Shown here: positions 21,481 to 39,493 of the stretch, piece after piece | Layout of the letters: each line of letters begins with the position of its first letter | Numbering within the stretch: position 1 is the stretch's first letter | Assembly: GCF_932526225.1 (NCBI RefSeq) | Contig: NC_064043.1 | Coordinates: 9,531,821-9,591,820, forward strand | Direction of reading: 5' to 3' | Length of the DNA: 60,000 nucleotides | Origin: Nematostella vectensis | Taxonomy: Eukaryota; Cnidaria; Anthozoa; Actiniaria; Edwardsiidae | Program-made: the position numbers and the translations under genes | The notes under the pieces: generated by a model | Told to the model about the DNA's origin: nothing | The model's database searches: none | The model's input: the letters and a program-made list of their open reading frames with translations, nothing else

Positions 21481-21507
21481 CGCGTATACGTATACGTATA
21501 CGTATAA
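21481..21507. promoter_or_regulatory. (TACGTA)n tract upstream of integrase
   Basis: GCGTATACGTATACGTATAC and continuation: a perfect alternating purine-pyrimidine tract, self-complementary, 130 bp before the integrase ATG. Its position matches similar tracts before other genes of the element. Confidence 0.4.
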
Positions 21508-21636
21508 GATGATTGCAGACCGAGTTCGCGCAGCAGTGCGTATGCACGTACGCCGAAGGCGTAGCAGACGGCAAACGCCTGTTGGAGACTGATACATGCG
21601 TTGCAACGCATTGCAATGCATCGCGATACACACGTA

Positions 21637-22605
21637 ATGGCCCGCCGGAACGGCAAGCGCATGTCCGACGAAAAACTCGATGCGTTCCTTCGTCCTATAT
21701 ACTACGCCAGAGGTGGCTTCCAGGGAGTGCCCCCTCTGCATGCCAAACTTCCCAAGGGCTCAGCCTCCATAGATCGAGTGCGCAAGTGGGTAAGCTCGCA
21801 GCCCGTCGGGGGCTACACACAGACACCCCCTCCTCCGACTACCTACGCCCACTTCTCGGAGCAGATACCAAACCGTATCCACCAGTCGGACCTGCTATTC
21901 TTGCCAACCGACCGCGGGTACAAGTATGCCCTGACTGTCGTTGACGTTGCTTCACGATATAAAGCCGCCCGCCCACTGAGGACTAAGAGCGCGGCCGTCG
22001 TCTCCCGCGAACTCGCTGTCATCTATGCAGAGGGACCTCTCACATGGCCTAAAGTCCTCATGGTTGATGACGGCACGGAGTTCAAGGGTGCTACCACAAA
22101 GCTCCTAACAGACCACGGGGTGGAGGTCCGACGGGCTGAGCCAGGGCACCACAGGAGCCAAGCTTTCGCCGAGTCTTTCCATCGCTGGCTGGCACAGCGC
22201 CTATTTCGTGCGCAGTACTCGAAGGAGCTTGCATCCGGCGAGACAAACCGCGAGTGGGTTACTGCTTTGCCAATTGTCATCTCGGACATGAACGCAACGA
22301 AAACTCGCATGACTGGCTTTGCGTCTAAAGACGCCATAAAGCTGAGGCGCGTGCCTCTCAAAGCCGAATAGCCCCCCTTAGAGGTCCCCTTAGAGGTAGG
22401 AAAGGAGGTGTACATCGCCGTAAACGAGGAAGACCTTCATGACAAGGGCCGGCGGCGAGCGACGGACCCGTGGTGGACAAGCAAGGCATACCCAAAACTA
22501 AAGAGGGTCATGGAGCCCGGACAGCCAGTGTTATATTACACGGCGTACTCTAAGCACGGCTTCACGCGTTCGCAGTTGCGTAGCGTGACGCCAGCGTCAC
22601 GCTAG
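21637..22605 (+). pseudogene. Retroviral-type (rve) DDE integrase, in-frame stop
   Basis: From ATG 21637 the frame encodes an N-terminal helical region, then the catalytic core. The core has HQSDLLF (first Asp, residue 85), VDDGTEF (second Asp, 145) and AFAESFHRWL (Glu, 179), a DDE triad with 33 residues between the last two. This family inserts Polinton-type elements and makes the short target duplication seen here. An in-frame TAG at 22369-22371 cuts the protein after KAE. The same frame reopens and carries an SH3/chromo-like C-terminal domain with RRRATDPWW and VLYYTAYSKHGFTRSQL, ending at 22605. The catalytic core is intact but the C-terminal DNA-binding part is separated. Confidence 0.85.
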
Positions 22606-22640
22606 CGCCGCGCTAGCGTCACGCTAGCGTCACGCTAGCG
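22581..22640. terminator. Palindrome and GCTAGCGTCAC repeats between convergent genes
   Basis: The 11-bp arms TAGCGTGACGC (22581-22591) and its exact reverse complement (22594-22604) are separated by two bases. They are followed by direct repeats of GCTAGCGTCAC to about 22638. They sit at the end of the integrase frame, facing the end of the zinc-finger gene, so a role in 3'-end formation is possible but unproven. Confidence 0.45.
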
Positions 22641-24072
22641 CGATCCCTAATCCCTAATCCCTGGTCATCAGGGAGCCATCGAGGATCACATCCAGTCTCG
22701 TCTGTAAACGCCCTGTCGATAGCCCATCCGTCTTGTCCCGATCGGTACAGTTTTCCTTCGTGCGTGACTATAACACACCCACACAGCCAGATCCTCGTGC
22801 TTCTGGGGATCGCCCTGTTTATAAAGCAAATGAGCACCTCTCGCACTTTTGCCTCGCGCGTTTTTGTGGCGGCACTGGTAGCGCGAGGCGCTGCCTTCTC
22901 CTGACATAACGAACGAAGGCCCCTCTCAGCCTCGAAGTCTAGGCCGTGGACGCTCGCGATCGCAGGTGGTTCAGTCAGAAGCTCCGCCCAGGCGTGGTTA
23001 TTGTGGCAAGGGATAGTGATCCTCGTCTTAGTCTTGTACTTCCCCGAATCCCACAGGACGTTACCCAGGGCGTCCACGGCTACTAGCTTTACCTCGAGCT
23101 TCTTTTCCATCTCGGAGAGGTCTTCTTTGGTGCATCCCGTAGTGGCCAGCGTCTTGTCGAATCGCTCGAGGATCCTGCCTCGTGACCAAGGGAGCGCGAG
23201 GTGCCGCGATTCCTCAAGAAGTCGGCAACATAGCTCACAACACAGTTAGCGAAGGCGTCACTCCCCTCTCGCTCAAACATTTGCCCAGGCTCACCATTTT
23301 GCTCAGGTAAAGGGCGAAGCTCGTATCTCACGTAGACGAGGTACTCTCGTCCTTTCTCCCAAATACCCACATCGATGCCTTCCAGGGCGCCGACTGCGAT
23401 TTGTTCCCCTCTTTTGACTAAGGACCCACCAATCTTGTGCTCCGAGCGCCCTTCCTCCTCCGTGATTGGCACCAATGGCTCTGCGGGGGCCTTACCAACG
23501 ACCGTGAAGAGCCCGCAACGCCGGTCGGGGTCTACCATCTCGAGCACCAGCGGCAGCACTGCGTTTGCCCGCAGAGACTCCCGCTCGTGCGAGACCCACC
23601 ACACCGAGCCGTCGTCACTAATATCAGGCCCCCGCATAACCGGCTTTAGAGCAATGACACCTGCTCCACCAAGATCTCGTATCTCCTGGTAAACACCGGC
23701 GCTTATGTCTTGGCCCCGTAGAGTGGCATCCACGCTTGGGAACCGAAGATGGGCGCCGCCGACGAAGAGAGAATAGTACTCCTCGGGGTCTAAGCCCTCC
23801 GGGTCCTCTTGCTGCCGTTCCAGCAGCAATGGGTCGAACTCGCGCCAGTCTTCCTCTGTCCACTCCTGTCCTCCTCTGTTCGCTCCGCAGGGGCGGCACA
23901 ACCGCGTCTCCGACCGAGTCCCTATGCCGCAGATCCTGCACGGCACGGGGAGGGGGATGCCCTTACGGAGCCTTTGGAGGTGCACCTTGCAGTAGGTGTC
24001 CATGCACCTTCGGCCGCACGTTTTTGCGTGGCCGACCTTTAGCCACCCGCAATAATCCTTTCCGCACCTCAT
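22619..24072 (-). pseudogene. Cys-rich zinc-finger protein of the element, frameshifted
   Basis: ATG at 24070-24072 is chosen because the zinc cluster begins there. The first 62 residues hold Cys at 3, 8, 19, 23, 28, 45, 48, 59 and 62 and His at 15 and 31, consistent with two or three zinc sites (motifs AKTCGRRCMDTYCKVH and PCRICG). A long acidic/beta-rich middle region follows. Near 23217-23222 the frame shifts; the new frame is open to 22619 and contains MEKKLEVKLVAVDALGNVLW and IWLCGCVIVTHEGKLYRSG. Intact length would be about 484 residues. No nuclease or polymerase motif is visible; a regulatory or DNA-binding role is a guess. Open sequence upstream of the ATG belongs to the right inverted repeat. 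Confidence 0.6.
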
Positions 24073-24129
24073 CCTTCGAACGCTCGGTATACCACAGGAC
24101 AGTCGGATGTCTAATTGCAAGTCCTTGGG

Positions 24130-27100
24130 CGCGCTCAAGGCCGCTATCAGGGCTCGACACAACCTCGCACCGCGTGAGAAAAAAAAACAGGAAAGGGCCC
24201 TCCCTGGAGACACGCGAAAAGACGAAAAAGAGGCTGCGAGAAATTCGCGAGGAGTTCGGGAGCGAGGTGTTCGAGTAGAACTCAGGTTTAAACGCCACGC
24301 CAGCGGCTTTGAATTTACGGCCGTTATTCCGCGCTCCGTAGGTTGGCGACCCTCCTTGTTTTCACGGCCCTCATTAGCAATCTACGCGGGCCTCATCTGC
24401 ATGAGACGGGGCTGGGGGGCTCGGAGGGGCGCCCGGCCTACATGCACAATTGCCCCAATTATTGATGTACGTGAAACATTATTTGTCTACGTGCACAATT
24501 GCCCCAATTATTGGTGTACGTGAAACATTATCTGCCTACATGTACAATTGCCCCAATTATTGATGTACGTGAAACATTATCTGCCTACATGTACAATTGC
24601 CCCAATTATTGATGTACGTGAAACATTATACGTCTACATGCACAATTGCCCCAATTATTGATGTACGTGAAACATTATCTGCCTACATGTACAATTGCCC
24701 CAATTATTGGTGTACGTGAAACATTATCCGTCTACATGCACAATTGCCCCAATTATTGATGTACGTGAAACATTATCCGTCTACATGCACAATTGCCCCA
24801 ATTATTGATGTACGTGAAACATTATCCGTCTACATGCACAATTGCCCCAATTATTGATGTACGTGAAACATTATCCGTCTACATGCACAATTGCCCCAAT
24901 TATTGGTGTACGTGAAACATTATCTGCATACATGCACAATTGCCCCAATTATTGATGTACGTGAAACATTATTTGTCTACGTGCACAATTGCCCCAATTA
25001 TTGGTGTACGTGAAACATTATCTGCCTACATGTACAATTGCCCCAATTATTGATGTACGTGAAACATTATCTGCCTACATGTACAATTGCCCCAATTATT
25101 GATGTACGTGAAACATTATACGTCTACATGCACAATTGCCCCAATTATTGATGTACGTGAAACATTATCTGCCTACATGTACAATTGCCCCAATTATTGG
25201 TGTACGTGAAACATTATCCGTCTACATGCACAATTGCCCCAATTATTGATGTACGTGAAACATTATCCGTCTACATGCACAATTGCCCCAATTATTGATG
25301 TACGTGAAACATTATCCGTCTACATGCACAATTGCCCCAATTATTGATGTACGTGAAACATTATCTGCCTACATGTACAATTGCCCCAATTATTGATGTA
25401 CGTGAAACATTATACGTCTACATGCACAATTGCCCCAATTATTGATGTACGTGAAACATTATCTGCCTACATGTACAATTGCCCCAATTATTGATGTACG
25501 TGAAACATTATCCGTCTACATGCACAATTGCCCCAATTATTGATGTACGTGAAACATTATCCGCCTACATGCACAATTGCCCCAATTATTGGTGTACGTG
25601 AAACATCATCTGCCTACATGCACAATTGCCCCAATTATTGGTGTACGTGAAACATTATCCGTCTACATGCACAATTGCCCCAATTATTGATGTACGTGAA
25701 ACATTATCCGTCTACATGCACAATTGCCCCAATTATTGATGTACGTGAAACATTATCTGTCTACATGTACAATTGCCCCAATTATTGATGTACGTGAAAC
25801 ATTATCCGTCTACATGCACAATTGCCCCAATTATTGATGTACGTGAAACATTATCCGCCTACATGCACAATTGCCCCAATTATTGGTGTACGTGAAACAT
25901 CATCTGCCTACATGCACAATTGCCCCAATTATTGGTGTACGTGAAACATTATCCGTCTACATGCACAATTGCCCCAATTATTGATGTACGTGAAACATTA
26001 TCCGTCTACATGCACAATTGCCCCAATTATTGATGTACGTGAAACATTATCTGTCTACATGTACAATTGCCCCAATTATTGATGTACGTGAAACATTATC
26101 TGCCTACATGCACAATTGCCCCAATTATTGATGTACGTGAAACATTATCCGTCTACATGCACAATTGCCCCAATTATTGATGTACGTGAAACATTATCTG
26201 CCTACGTGCACAATTGCCCCAATTATTGATGTACGTGAAACATTATCCGTCTACATGTACAATTTCCCCAATTATTGATGTACGTGAAACATTATCTGCC
26301 TACATGCACAATTGCCCCAATTATTGATGTACGTGAAACATTATCTGCCTACATGCACAATTGCCCCAATTATTGATGTACGTGAAACATTATCTGCCTA
26401 CGTGCACAATTGCCCCAATTATTGATGTACGTGAAACATTATCTGCCTACATGCACAATTGCCCCAATTATTGATGTACGTGAAACATTATCTGCCTACA
26501 TGCACAATTGCCCCAATTATTGATGTACGTGAAACATTATCTGCCTACATGTACAATTGCCCCAATTATTGATGTACGTGAAACATTATCTGCCTACGTG
26601 CACAATTGCCCCAATTATTGATGTACGTGAAACATTATCCGTCTACATGCACAATTGCCCCAATTATTGATGTACGTGAAACATTATCTGCCTACATGTA
26701 CAATTGCCCCAATTATTGATGTACGTGAAACATTATCTGCCTACATGCACAATTGCCCCAATTATTGGTGTACGTGAAACATTATCTGACTACATGCACA
26801 ATTGCCCCAATTGTTGATGTACGTGAAACATTATCTGCCTACATGTACAATTGCCCCAATTATTGATGTACGTGAAACATTATCTGTCTACATGCACAAT
26901 TGCCCCAATTATTGGTGTACGTGAAACATTATCTGCCTACGTGCACAATTGCCCCAATTATTGGTGTACGTGAAACATTATCCGTCTACATGCACAATTG
27001 CCCCAATTATTGATGTACGTGAAACATTATCCGTCTACATGCACAATTGCCCCAATTATTGATGTACGTGAAACATTATCTGCCTACATGCACAATTGCC

Positions 27101-30100
27101 CCAATTATTGGTGTACGTGAAACATTATCCGTCTACATGCACAATTGCCCCAATTATTGATGTACGTGAAACATTATACGTCTACATGCACAATTGCCCC
27201 AATTATTGGTGTACGTGAAACATTATCCGTCTACATGCACAATTGCCCCAATTATTGATGTACGTGAAACATTATCCGTCTACATGCACAATTGCCCCAA
27301 TTATTGATGTACGTGAAACATTATCTGCCTACATGCACAATTGCCCCAATTATTGGTGTACGTGAAACATTATCCGTCTACATGCACAATTGCCCCAATT
27401 ATTGATGTACGTGAAACATTATCCGTCTACATGCACAATTGCCCCAATTATTGGTGTACGTGAAACATTATCCGTCTACATGCACAATTGCCCCAATTAT
27501 TGATGTACGTGAAACATTATCTGCCTACATGCACAATTGCCCCAATTATTGATGTACGTGAAACATTATCTGCCTACATGCACAATTGCCCCAATTATTG
27601 ATGTACGTGAAACATCATCTGCCTACATGCACAATTGCCCCAATTATTGATGTACGTGAAACATTATCTGCCTACATGCACAATTGCCCCAATTATTGAT
27701 GTACGTGAAACATTATCCGCCTACCTGCACAATTGCCCCAATTATTGGTGTACGTGAAACATTATCTGCCTACATGCACAATTGCCCCAATTATTGATGT
27801 ACGTGAAACATTATCTGCCTACATGTACAATTGCCCCAATTATTGATGTACGTGAAACATTATACGTCTACATGCACAATTGCCCCAATTATTGATGTAC
27901 GTGAAACATTATACGTCTACATGCACAATTGCCCCAATTATTGATGTACGTGAAACATTATCTGCCTACATGTGCAATTGCCCCAATTATTGATGTACGT
28001 GAAACATTATCCGTCTACATGTACAATTGCCCCAATTATTGATGTACGTGAAACATTATCTGCCTACATGCACAATTGCCCCAATTATTGGTGTACGTGA
28101 AACATTATCTGCCTACATGTACAATTGCCCCAATTATTGATGTACGTGAAACATTATCTGCCTACGTGCACAATTGCCCCAATTATTGATGTACGTGAAA
28201 CATTATCTGCCTACGTGCACAATTGCCCCAATTATTGATGTACGTGAAACATCATCTGCCTACATGCACAATTGCCCCAATTATTGATGTACGTGAAACA
28301 TTATCCGCCTACATGCACAATTGCCCCAATTATTGATGTACGTGAAACATTATCCGTCTACATGCACAATTGCCCCAATTATTGGTGTACGTGAAACATT
28401 ATCTGCATACATGTACAATTGCCCCAATTATTGATGTACGTGAAACATTATCTGCCTACGTGCACAATTGCCCCAATTATTGATGTACGTGAAACATTAA
28501 CTGCCTACATGCACAATTGCCCCAATTATTGATGTACGTGAAACATTATCTGCCTACATGCACAATTGCCCCAATTATTGATGTACGTGAAACATTATCC
28601 GTCTACATGTACAATTGCCCCAATTATTGATGTACGTGAAACATTATCCGCCTACATGCACAATTGCCCCAATTATTGATGTACGTGAAACATTATCTGC
28701 CTACATGTACAATTGCCCCAATTATTGATGTACGTGAAACATTATCCGTCTACATGTACAATTGCCCCAATTATTGGTGTACGTGAAACATTATCCGTCT
28801 ACATGCACAATTGCCCCAATTATTGATGTACGTGAAACATTATCCGTCTACATGCACAATTGCCCCAATTATTGGTGTACGTAAAAAAATTATCCGTCTA
28901 CATGCACAATTGCCCCAATTATTGATGTACGTGAAACATTATCTGCCTACATGTACAATTGCCCCAATTATTGATGTACGTGAAAGATTATCTGCCTACG
29001 TGTACAATTGCCCCAATTATTGATGTACGTGAAACATTATACGTCTACATGCACAATTGCCCCAATTATTGATGTACGTGAAACATTATCTGCCTACGTG
29101 TACAATTGCCCCAATTATTGATGTACGTGAAACATTATCTGCCTACATGCACAATTGCCCCAATTATTGATGTACGTGAAACATTATCTGTCTACATGTA
29201 CAATTGCCCCAATTATTGATGTACGTGAAACATTATCTGCCTACATGCACAATTGCCCCAATTATTGATGTACGTGAAACATTATCCGTCTACATGCACA
29301 ATTGCCCCAATTATTGATGTACGTGAAACATTATCCGCCTACATGCACAATTGCCCCAATTATTGGTGTACGTGAAACATTATCCGCCTACATGCACAAT
29401 TGCCCCAATTATTGATGTACGTGAAACATTATCTGCCTACATGTACAATTGCCCCAATTATTGATGTACGTGAAACATTATACGTCTACATGCACAATTG
29501 CCCCAATTATTGATGTACGTGAAACATTATACGTCTACATGCACAATTGCCCCAATTATTGATGTACGTGAAACATTATCTGCCTACATGTACAATTGCC
29601 CCAATTATTGATGTACGTGAAACATTATCCGTCTACATGTACAATTGCCCCAATTATTGATGTACGTGAAACATTATCCGTCTACATGTACAATTGCCCC
29701 AATTATTGATGTACGTGAAACATTATCCGCCTACATGCACAATTGCCCCAATTATTGATGTACGTGAAACATCATCTGCCTACATGCACAATTGCCCCAA
29801 TTATTGATGTACGTGAAACATTATCCGTCTACATGTACAATTGCCCCAATTATTGATGTACGTGAAACATCATCTGCCTACATGCACAATTGCCCCAATT
29901 ATTGATGTACGTGAAACATCATCTGCCTACATGCACAATTGCCCCAATTATTGATGTACGTGAAACATCATCTGCCTACATGCACAATTGCCCCAATTAT
30001 TGATGTACGTGAAACATTATCCGTCTACATGTACAATTGCCCCAATTATTGATGTACGTGAAACATCATCTGCCTACATGCACAATTGCCCCAATTATTG

Positions 30101-31013
30101 ATGTACGTGAAACATCATCTGCCTACATGCACAATTGCCCCAATTATTGATGTACGTGAAACATTATCCGTCTACATGTACAATTGCCTCAATTATTGAT
30201 GTACGTGAAACATTATCCGCCTACATGCACAATTGCCCCAATTATTGATGTACGTGAAACATCATCTGCCTACATGCACAATTGCCCCAATTATTGATGT
30301 ACGTGAAACATCATCTGCCTACATGCACAATTGCCCCAATTATTGATGTACGTGAAACATTATCCGTCTACATGTACAATTGCCCCAATTATTGATGTAC
30401 GTGAAACATTATCCGCCTACATGCACAATTGCCCCAATTATTGATGTACGTGAAACATCATCTGCCTACATGCACAATTGCCCCAATTATTGATGTACGT
30501 GAAACATTATCTGCCTACATGTACAATTGCCCCAATTATTGATGTACGTGAAACATTATCTGCCTACATGTACAATTGCCCCAATTATTGATGTACGTGA
30601 AACATTATCCGTCTACATGTACAATTGCCCCAATTATTGATGTACGTGAAACATTATCCGCCTACATGTACAATTGCCCCAATTATTGATGTACGTGAAA
30701 CATTATCTGCCTACATGCACAATTGCCCCAATTATTGGTGTACGTGAAACATTATCTGCTTGAGATGGGGTTGGGGGGCTCGGAGGGGGGATTCGCGCCT
30801 CCCAAGCCTAAGACGGGGCTGGGAGGCCCGGAGGGGCGATCCGCGCCTCCCACTGGTTTCTATGAAACCCCCCAGCATAGAAAAGAGACGGGGCTGGGGG
30901 GCTCGGAGGGGGGATTCGCGCCTCCCACTCGTTTTACTGAAAGGGGGCTTTGAGACCCGGGGGGGCAATTCGCGCCCCCCACTAGTTTCTCTGAAACCCC
31001 CTAGTCCCCCCCC
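24130..31013. repeat. Right terminal inverted repeat, satellite-expanded
   Basis: The inner part 24130-24430 is the reverse complement of 13339-13646, and the outer part 30760-31013 of 12833-13090. Between them a 49-bp array of about 129 units replaces the five units of the left side. It therefore carries a second copy of the last codons of the left membrane-protein gene (to TAG at 24276-24278), here without the AC insertion that shifts the left copy. Confidence 0.93.
24431..30759 (+). repeat. 49-bp satellite array, about 129 copies
   Basis: The unit is CAATTGCCCCAATTATTGAT followed by GTACGTGAAACATTATCYGY and CTACATGYA. It contains the palindromes AATTG-CCC-CAATT, CAATTG and TACATGTA. Variants at a few positions (GATGTACG/GGTGTACG, CATTATC/CATCATC, TGCCTAC/CGTCTAC/ACGTCTAC) are arranged in higher-order blocks. 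One example is a 10-unit (490 bp) repeat marked by ATTTGTCTACGTG at 24481 and 24971; another is a 6-unit (294 bp) repeat marked by CATCATCTGCC near 25604 and 25898. Open frames through it are artefacts. Confidence 0.97.
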
Positions 31014-31019
31014 AAAGTC
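31014..31019. repeat. Target-site duplication, right copy (AAAGTC)
   Basis: Directly follows the terminal C-run of the right inverted repeat and equals 12827-12832. Confidence 0.85.
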
Positions 31020-31995
31020 TGACTTATAGATTACTGACAAACTAGCTCATGTTTTATAGTTTTGACTACAAATAGCACGTCTATTGAGCACCGAAAGTGG
31101 ACTTTTGGCCGTTGTGGGGGGGGGGGGGGGGTACGGGCCTTTGTCCGAACTACAGTTTCCAGAACCATCACTAAGGCATGAGTAGCGCATTACCAAAACT
31201 ATAAAAACTATAAGTTCTTCTTGTGCCCTTGCCTTTACACTTCCTTGGAGCTCTTCGGGATGCTAGATTTGCTTCGCCTGGACTATACCCTGGGGACCAG
31301 AGGCTCCAAGCTTCGCGGCGAAAACGTTTTCCGCTCAAATCGTACCTGGGTACCTGGGTACCTGGACTACAACTTCAGGGACATTAATTTGGGATTCTTG
31401 AAGTGTTTATTTCCTAGACCACAGTTTCTGGAACTTTCTCACTACAAGGAAATTCTAGGATCTTGTTAGCGCCTTTTCGAAAGTCAGTCCACGATTCTGT
31501 GGACTGCAACAGTGGACTTTCAGTGGACTTTTCAGTGGTTTCATCGCCATACATGGGTTTAAAAATGTTTGGGGTGCTAGGAATTCAAGTTATTTTTTAA
31601 ACTTATTGTAGTAGTACAATAAGTAAGTCCCCCCCTACTAAATTTTTAGATTGGTGATATGAAGAGATTGCGGTGTTTTGTTACATTTGTGGGCTCTGCA
31701 CCCATACGGAAGAACCCGTATACGTATACCCATATGGAAGAACGTGCAGTACGTAAAGCGTCTAACAGCTAGAGTATAATTTACTCTAAACTAACCAATA
31801 CGCTTTTTTTTAGCCTTTTATGTTCTGGACCTTTTAATTATTGCCTTTAGATTTTTTTGAATTTAGGATTTTTTGAACTTAGAATTTTTTGTGCTTTAGA
31901 TTTGGGGGGAGTCGAAATATGTGAAACAGAAAAAAATTCAACTAAGCAGCCCTCCCCACCCACCCCCCCCCCCCCGATAAATAATGACCTTTCCC
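31020..31995. other. Non-coding flank
   Basis: AT-rich sequence with a G-run near 31116-31132, a C-run near 31963-31977, the tandem TACCTGGG words at 31344-31361 and a TACGTATACCCATATGG palindromic patch near 31720. No gene is recognised. Confidence 0.5.
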
Positions 31996-32135
31996 TTATT
32001 CCTGTTGCACTCTGTCTTGCAGAATCTGTTTATTCCTGTTCCACTCTGTCTTGCAGAATCTGTTTATTCCTGTTGCACTCTGTTTGTCTTGCAGAACCTG
32101 TTTATTCCTGTTCCACTCTGTCTTGCAGAACCTGT

Positions 32136-32155
<20 letters not shown>
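31996..32155. repeat. About 34-bp tandem repeat next to opsin 3' end
   Basis: Five or so copies of TTCCTGTTSCACTCTG followed by TCTTGCAGAA(T/C)CTGTTTA. One copy has a TTTG insertion. The opsin reading frame terminates in the right edge of this repeat. Confidence 0.85.
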
Positions 32156-38588
<6,433 letters not shown>

Positions 38589-39493
38589 CTGAAATTAGAT
38601 AAAGCAGACAAAAACGTTGCTTATATATCGTTGCATAACCTCAAATGATATAAGCTGCTTTTTCATTGGCTATGTGTGTTTAGAAGGAGGAGATAAAAGT
38701 GACAAGCTACTAATAAATGCTAAGGAGGTGATTTGGCTCTTGATCGCTTTGTATGAGTCGTTAGCAGAAACTAGCTAGTGGTCCATCGCAAATCTCGTGT
38801 TCTGATTTGTTTAGCTTTTAGTGAGTGACCAATCATCGTTGCCCTGCAGGGCCCGCTCCCAGTCACCCATAGGCAAAGTGTAATCTTGTATTCTGGGTTT
38901 GCGTGAAAATGAATCAAACAATTAAAATATTTGTTTAGTTTTCGTAAGGGTAGCCGAATATGACGCTCTTCATTCTGAATCTAATTTGCTATGGCATTAA
39001 GGAGGCGCAACCACTTCTCCAAAGTTAATAATCTTTTCTTTTTCTTTTTCAGACCATCATCTGTTGTTATCGTTTTCTGTATTGCATGTTTTACGGCTCT
39101 TTAAGCTAAATTACTGAATATTTTTTCCCCATATCCCTTGCAGGGCCACTTCCTTTGAAACAATGTTTGGATAGTTTTTAGAGTGAATGTCGAAAAGACA
39201 TGGATTTTCAGACCACATTTGAACCAGCTGGTTCTCCTTCTCCAATCTCCGTCCAATCTTCAATCTTCCACTTCAAATTCAGCCATTTTGAAAAGTGTTA
39301 AGTCACGTGATAAAACCATGAAATGTCATTGGATACTGTGATATTTTCGCGCTTTTATTTCGCCTGAGCGGACACAGCACGATTGACAGCCGATTGCTAG
39401 CGAATTTGATTGCCAGTATCTGACATGTCTAGCGAGAAAAATTCGCCGTCGCCGAAGCAGACAGACCTGGCGATTTTCAGCCGGCGATTGAAA
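38589..39493. other. No gene seen; hairpin-forming repeat at right end
   Basis: Upstream region of the opsin gene on the minus strand, so it may hold its promoter and 5' exon. At 39340-39535 is a TCGCC/GCGAT-rich repeat with an inverted pair, CCTGGCGATTTT (39467) and AAAATCGCCAGG (about 39513), around the palindrome CGCTCGTACGAGCG. Confidence 0.5.

Larger units (their letters stand above)
12833..31013. mobile_element. Integrated Polinton-like element (virus-like, decayed)
   Basis: An 18,181-bp insertion with 6-bp AAAGTC duplications and long terminal inverted repeats, clearly more GC-rich than the flanking DNA. It encodes a retroviral-type integrase, an A32-like packaging ATPase, a major capsid candidate, a penton-like candidate, several membrane proteins and a Cys-rich protein. 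Integrase plus capsid plus packaging ATPase within 6-bp duplications is the Polinton/Polinton-like virus plan. No protein-primed DNA polymerase B and no adenovirus-type protease are seen, so it is either a PolB-less lineage or has lost those genes. Nearly all genes contain frameshifts or stops, so this copy should be inactive. About 6.3 kb of it is a satellite array in the right inverted repeat. Confidence 0.9.

Noticed and set aside
23736-24278. 180-codon plus-strand frame as a separate gene
   Set aside because: Most is antisense to the zinc-finger gene; only its last part, inside the inverted repeat, corresponds to the copied end of the left membrane-protein gene.
28811-29023. Open frame in the 49-bp satellite
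   Set aside because: It is translated satellite DNA; the 49-bp unit cycles through frames and stops appear as soon as variants occur.
24431-30759. CRISPR array
   Set aside because: Units are contiguous and near-identical with no unique spacers, and the context is eukaryotic.
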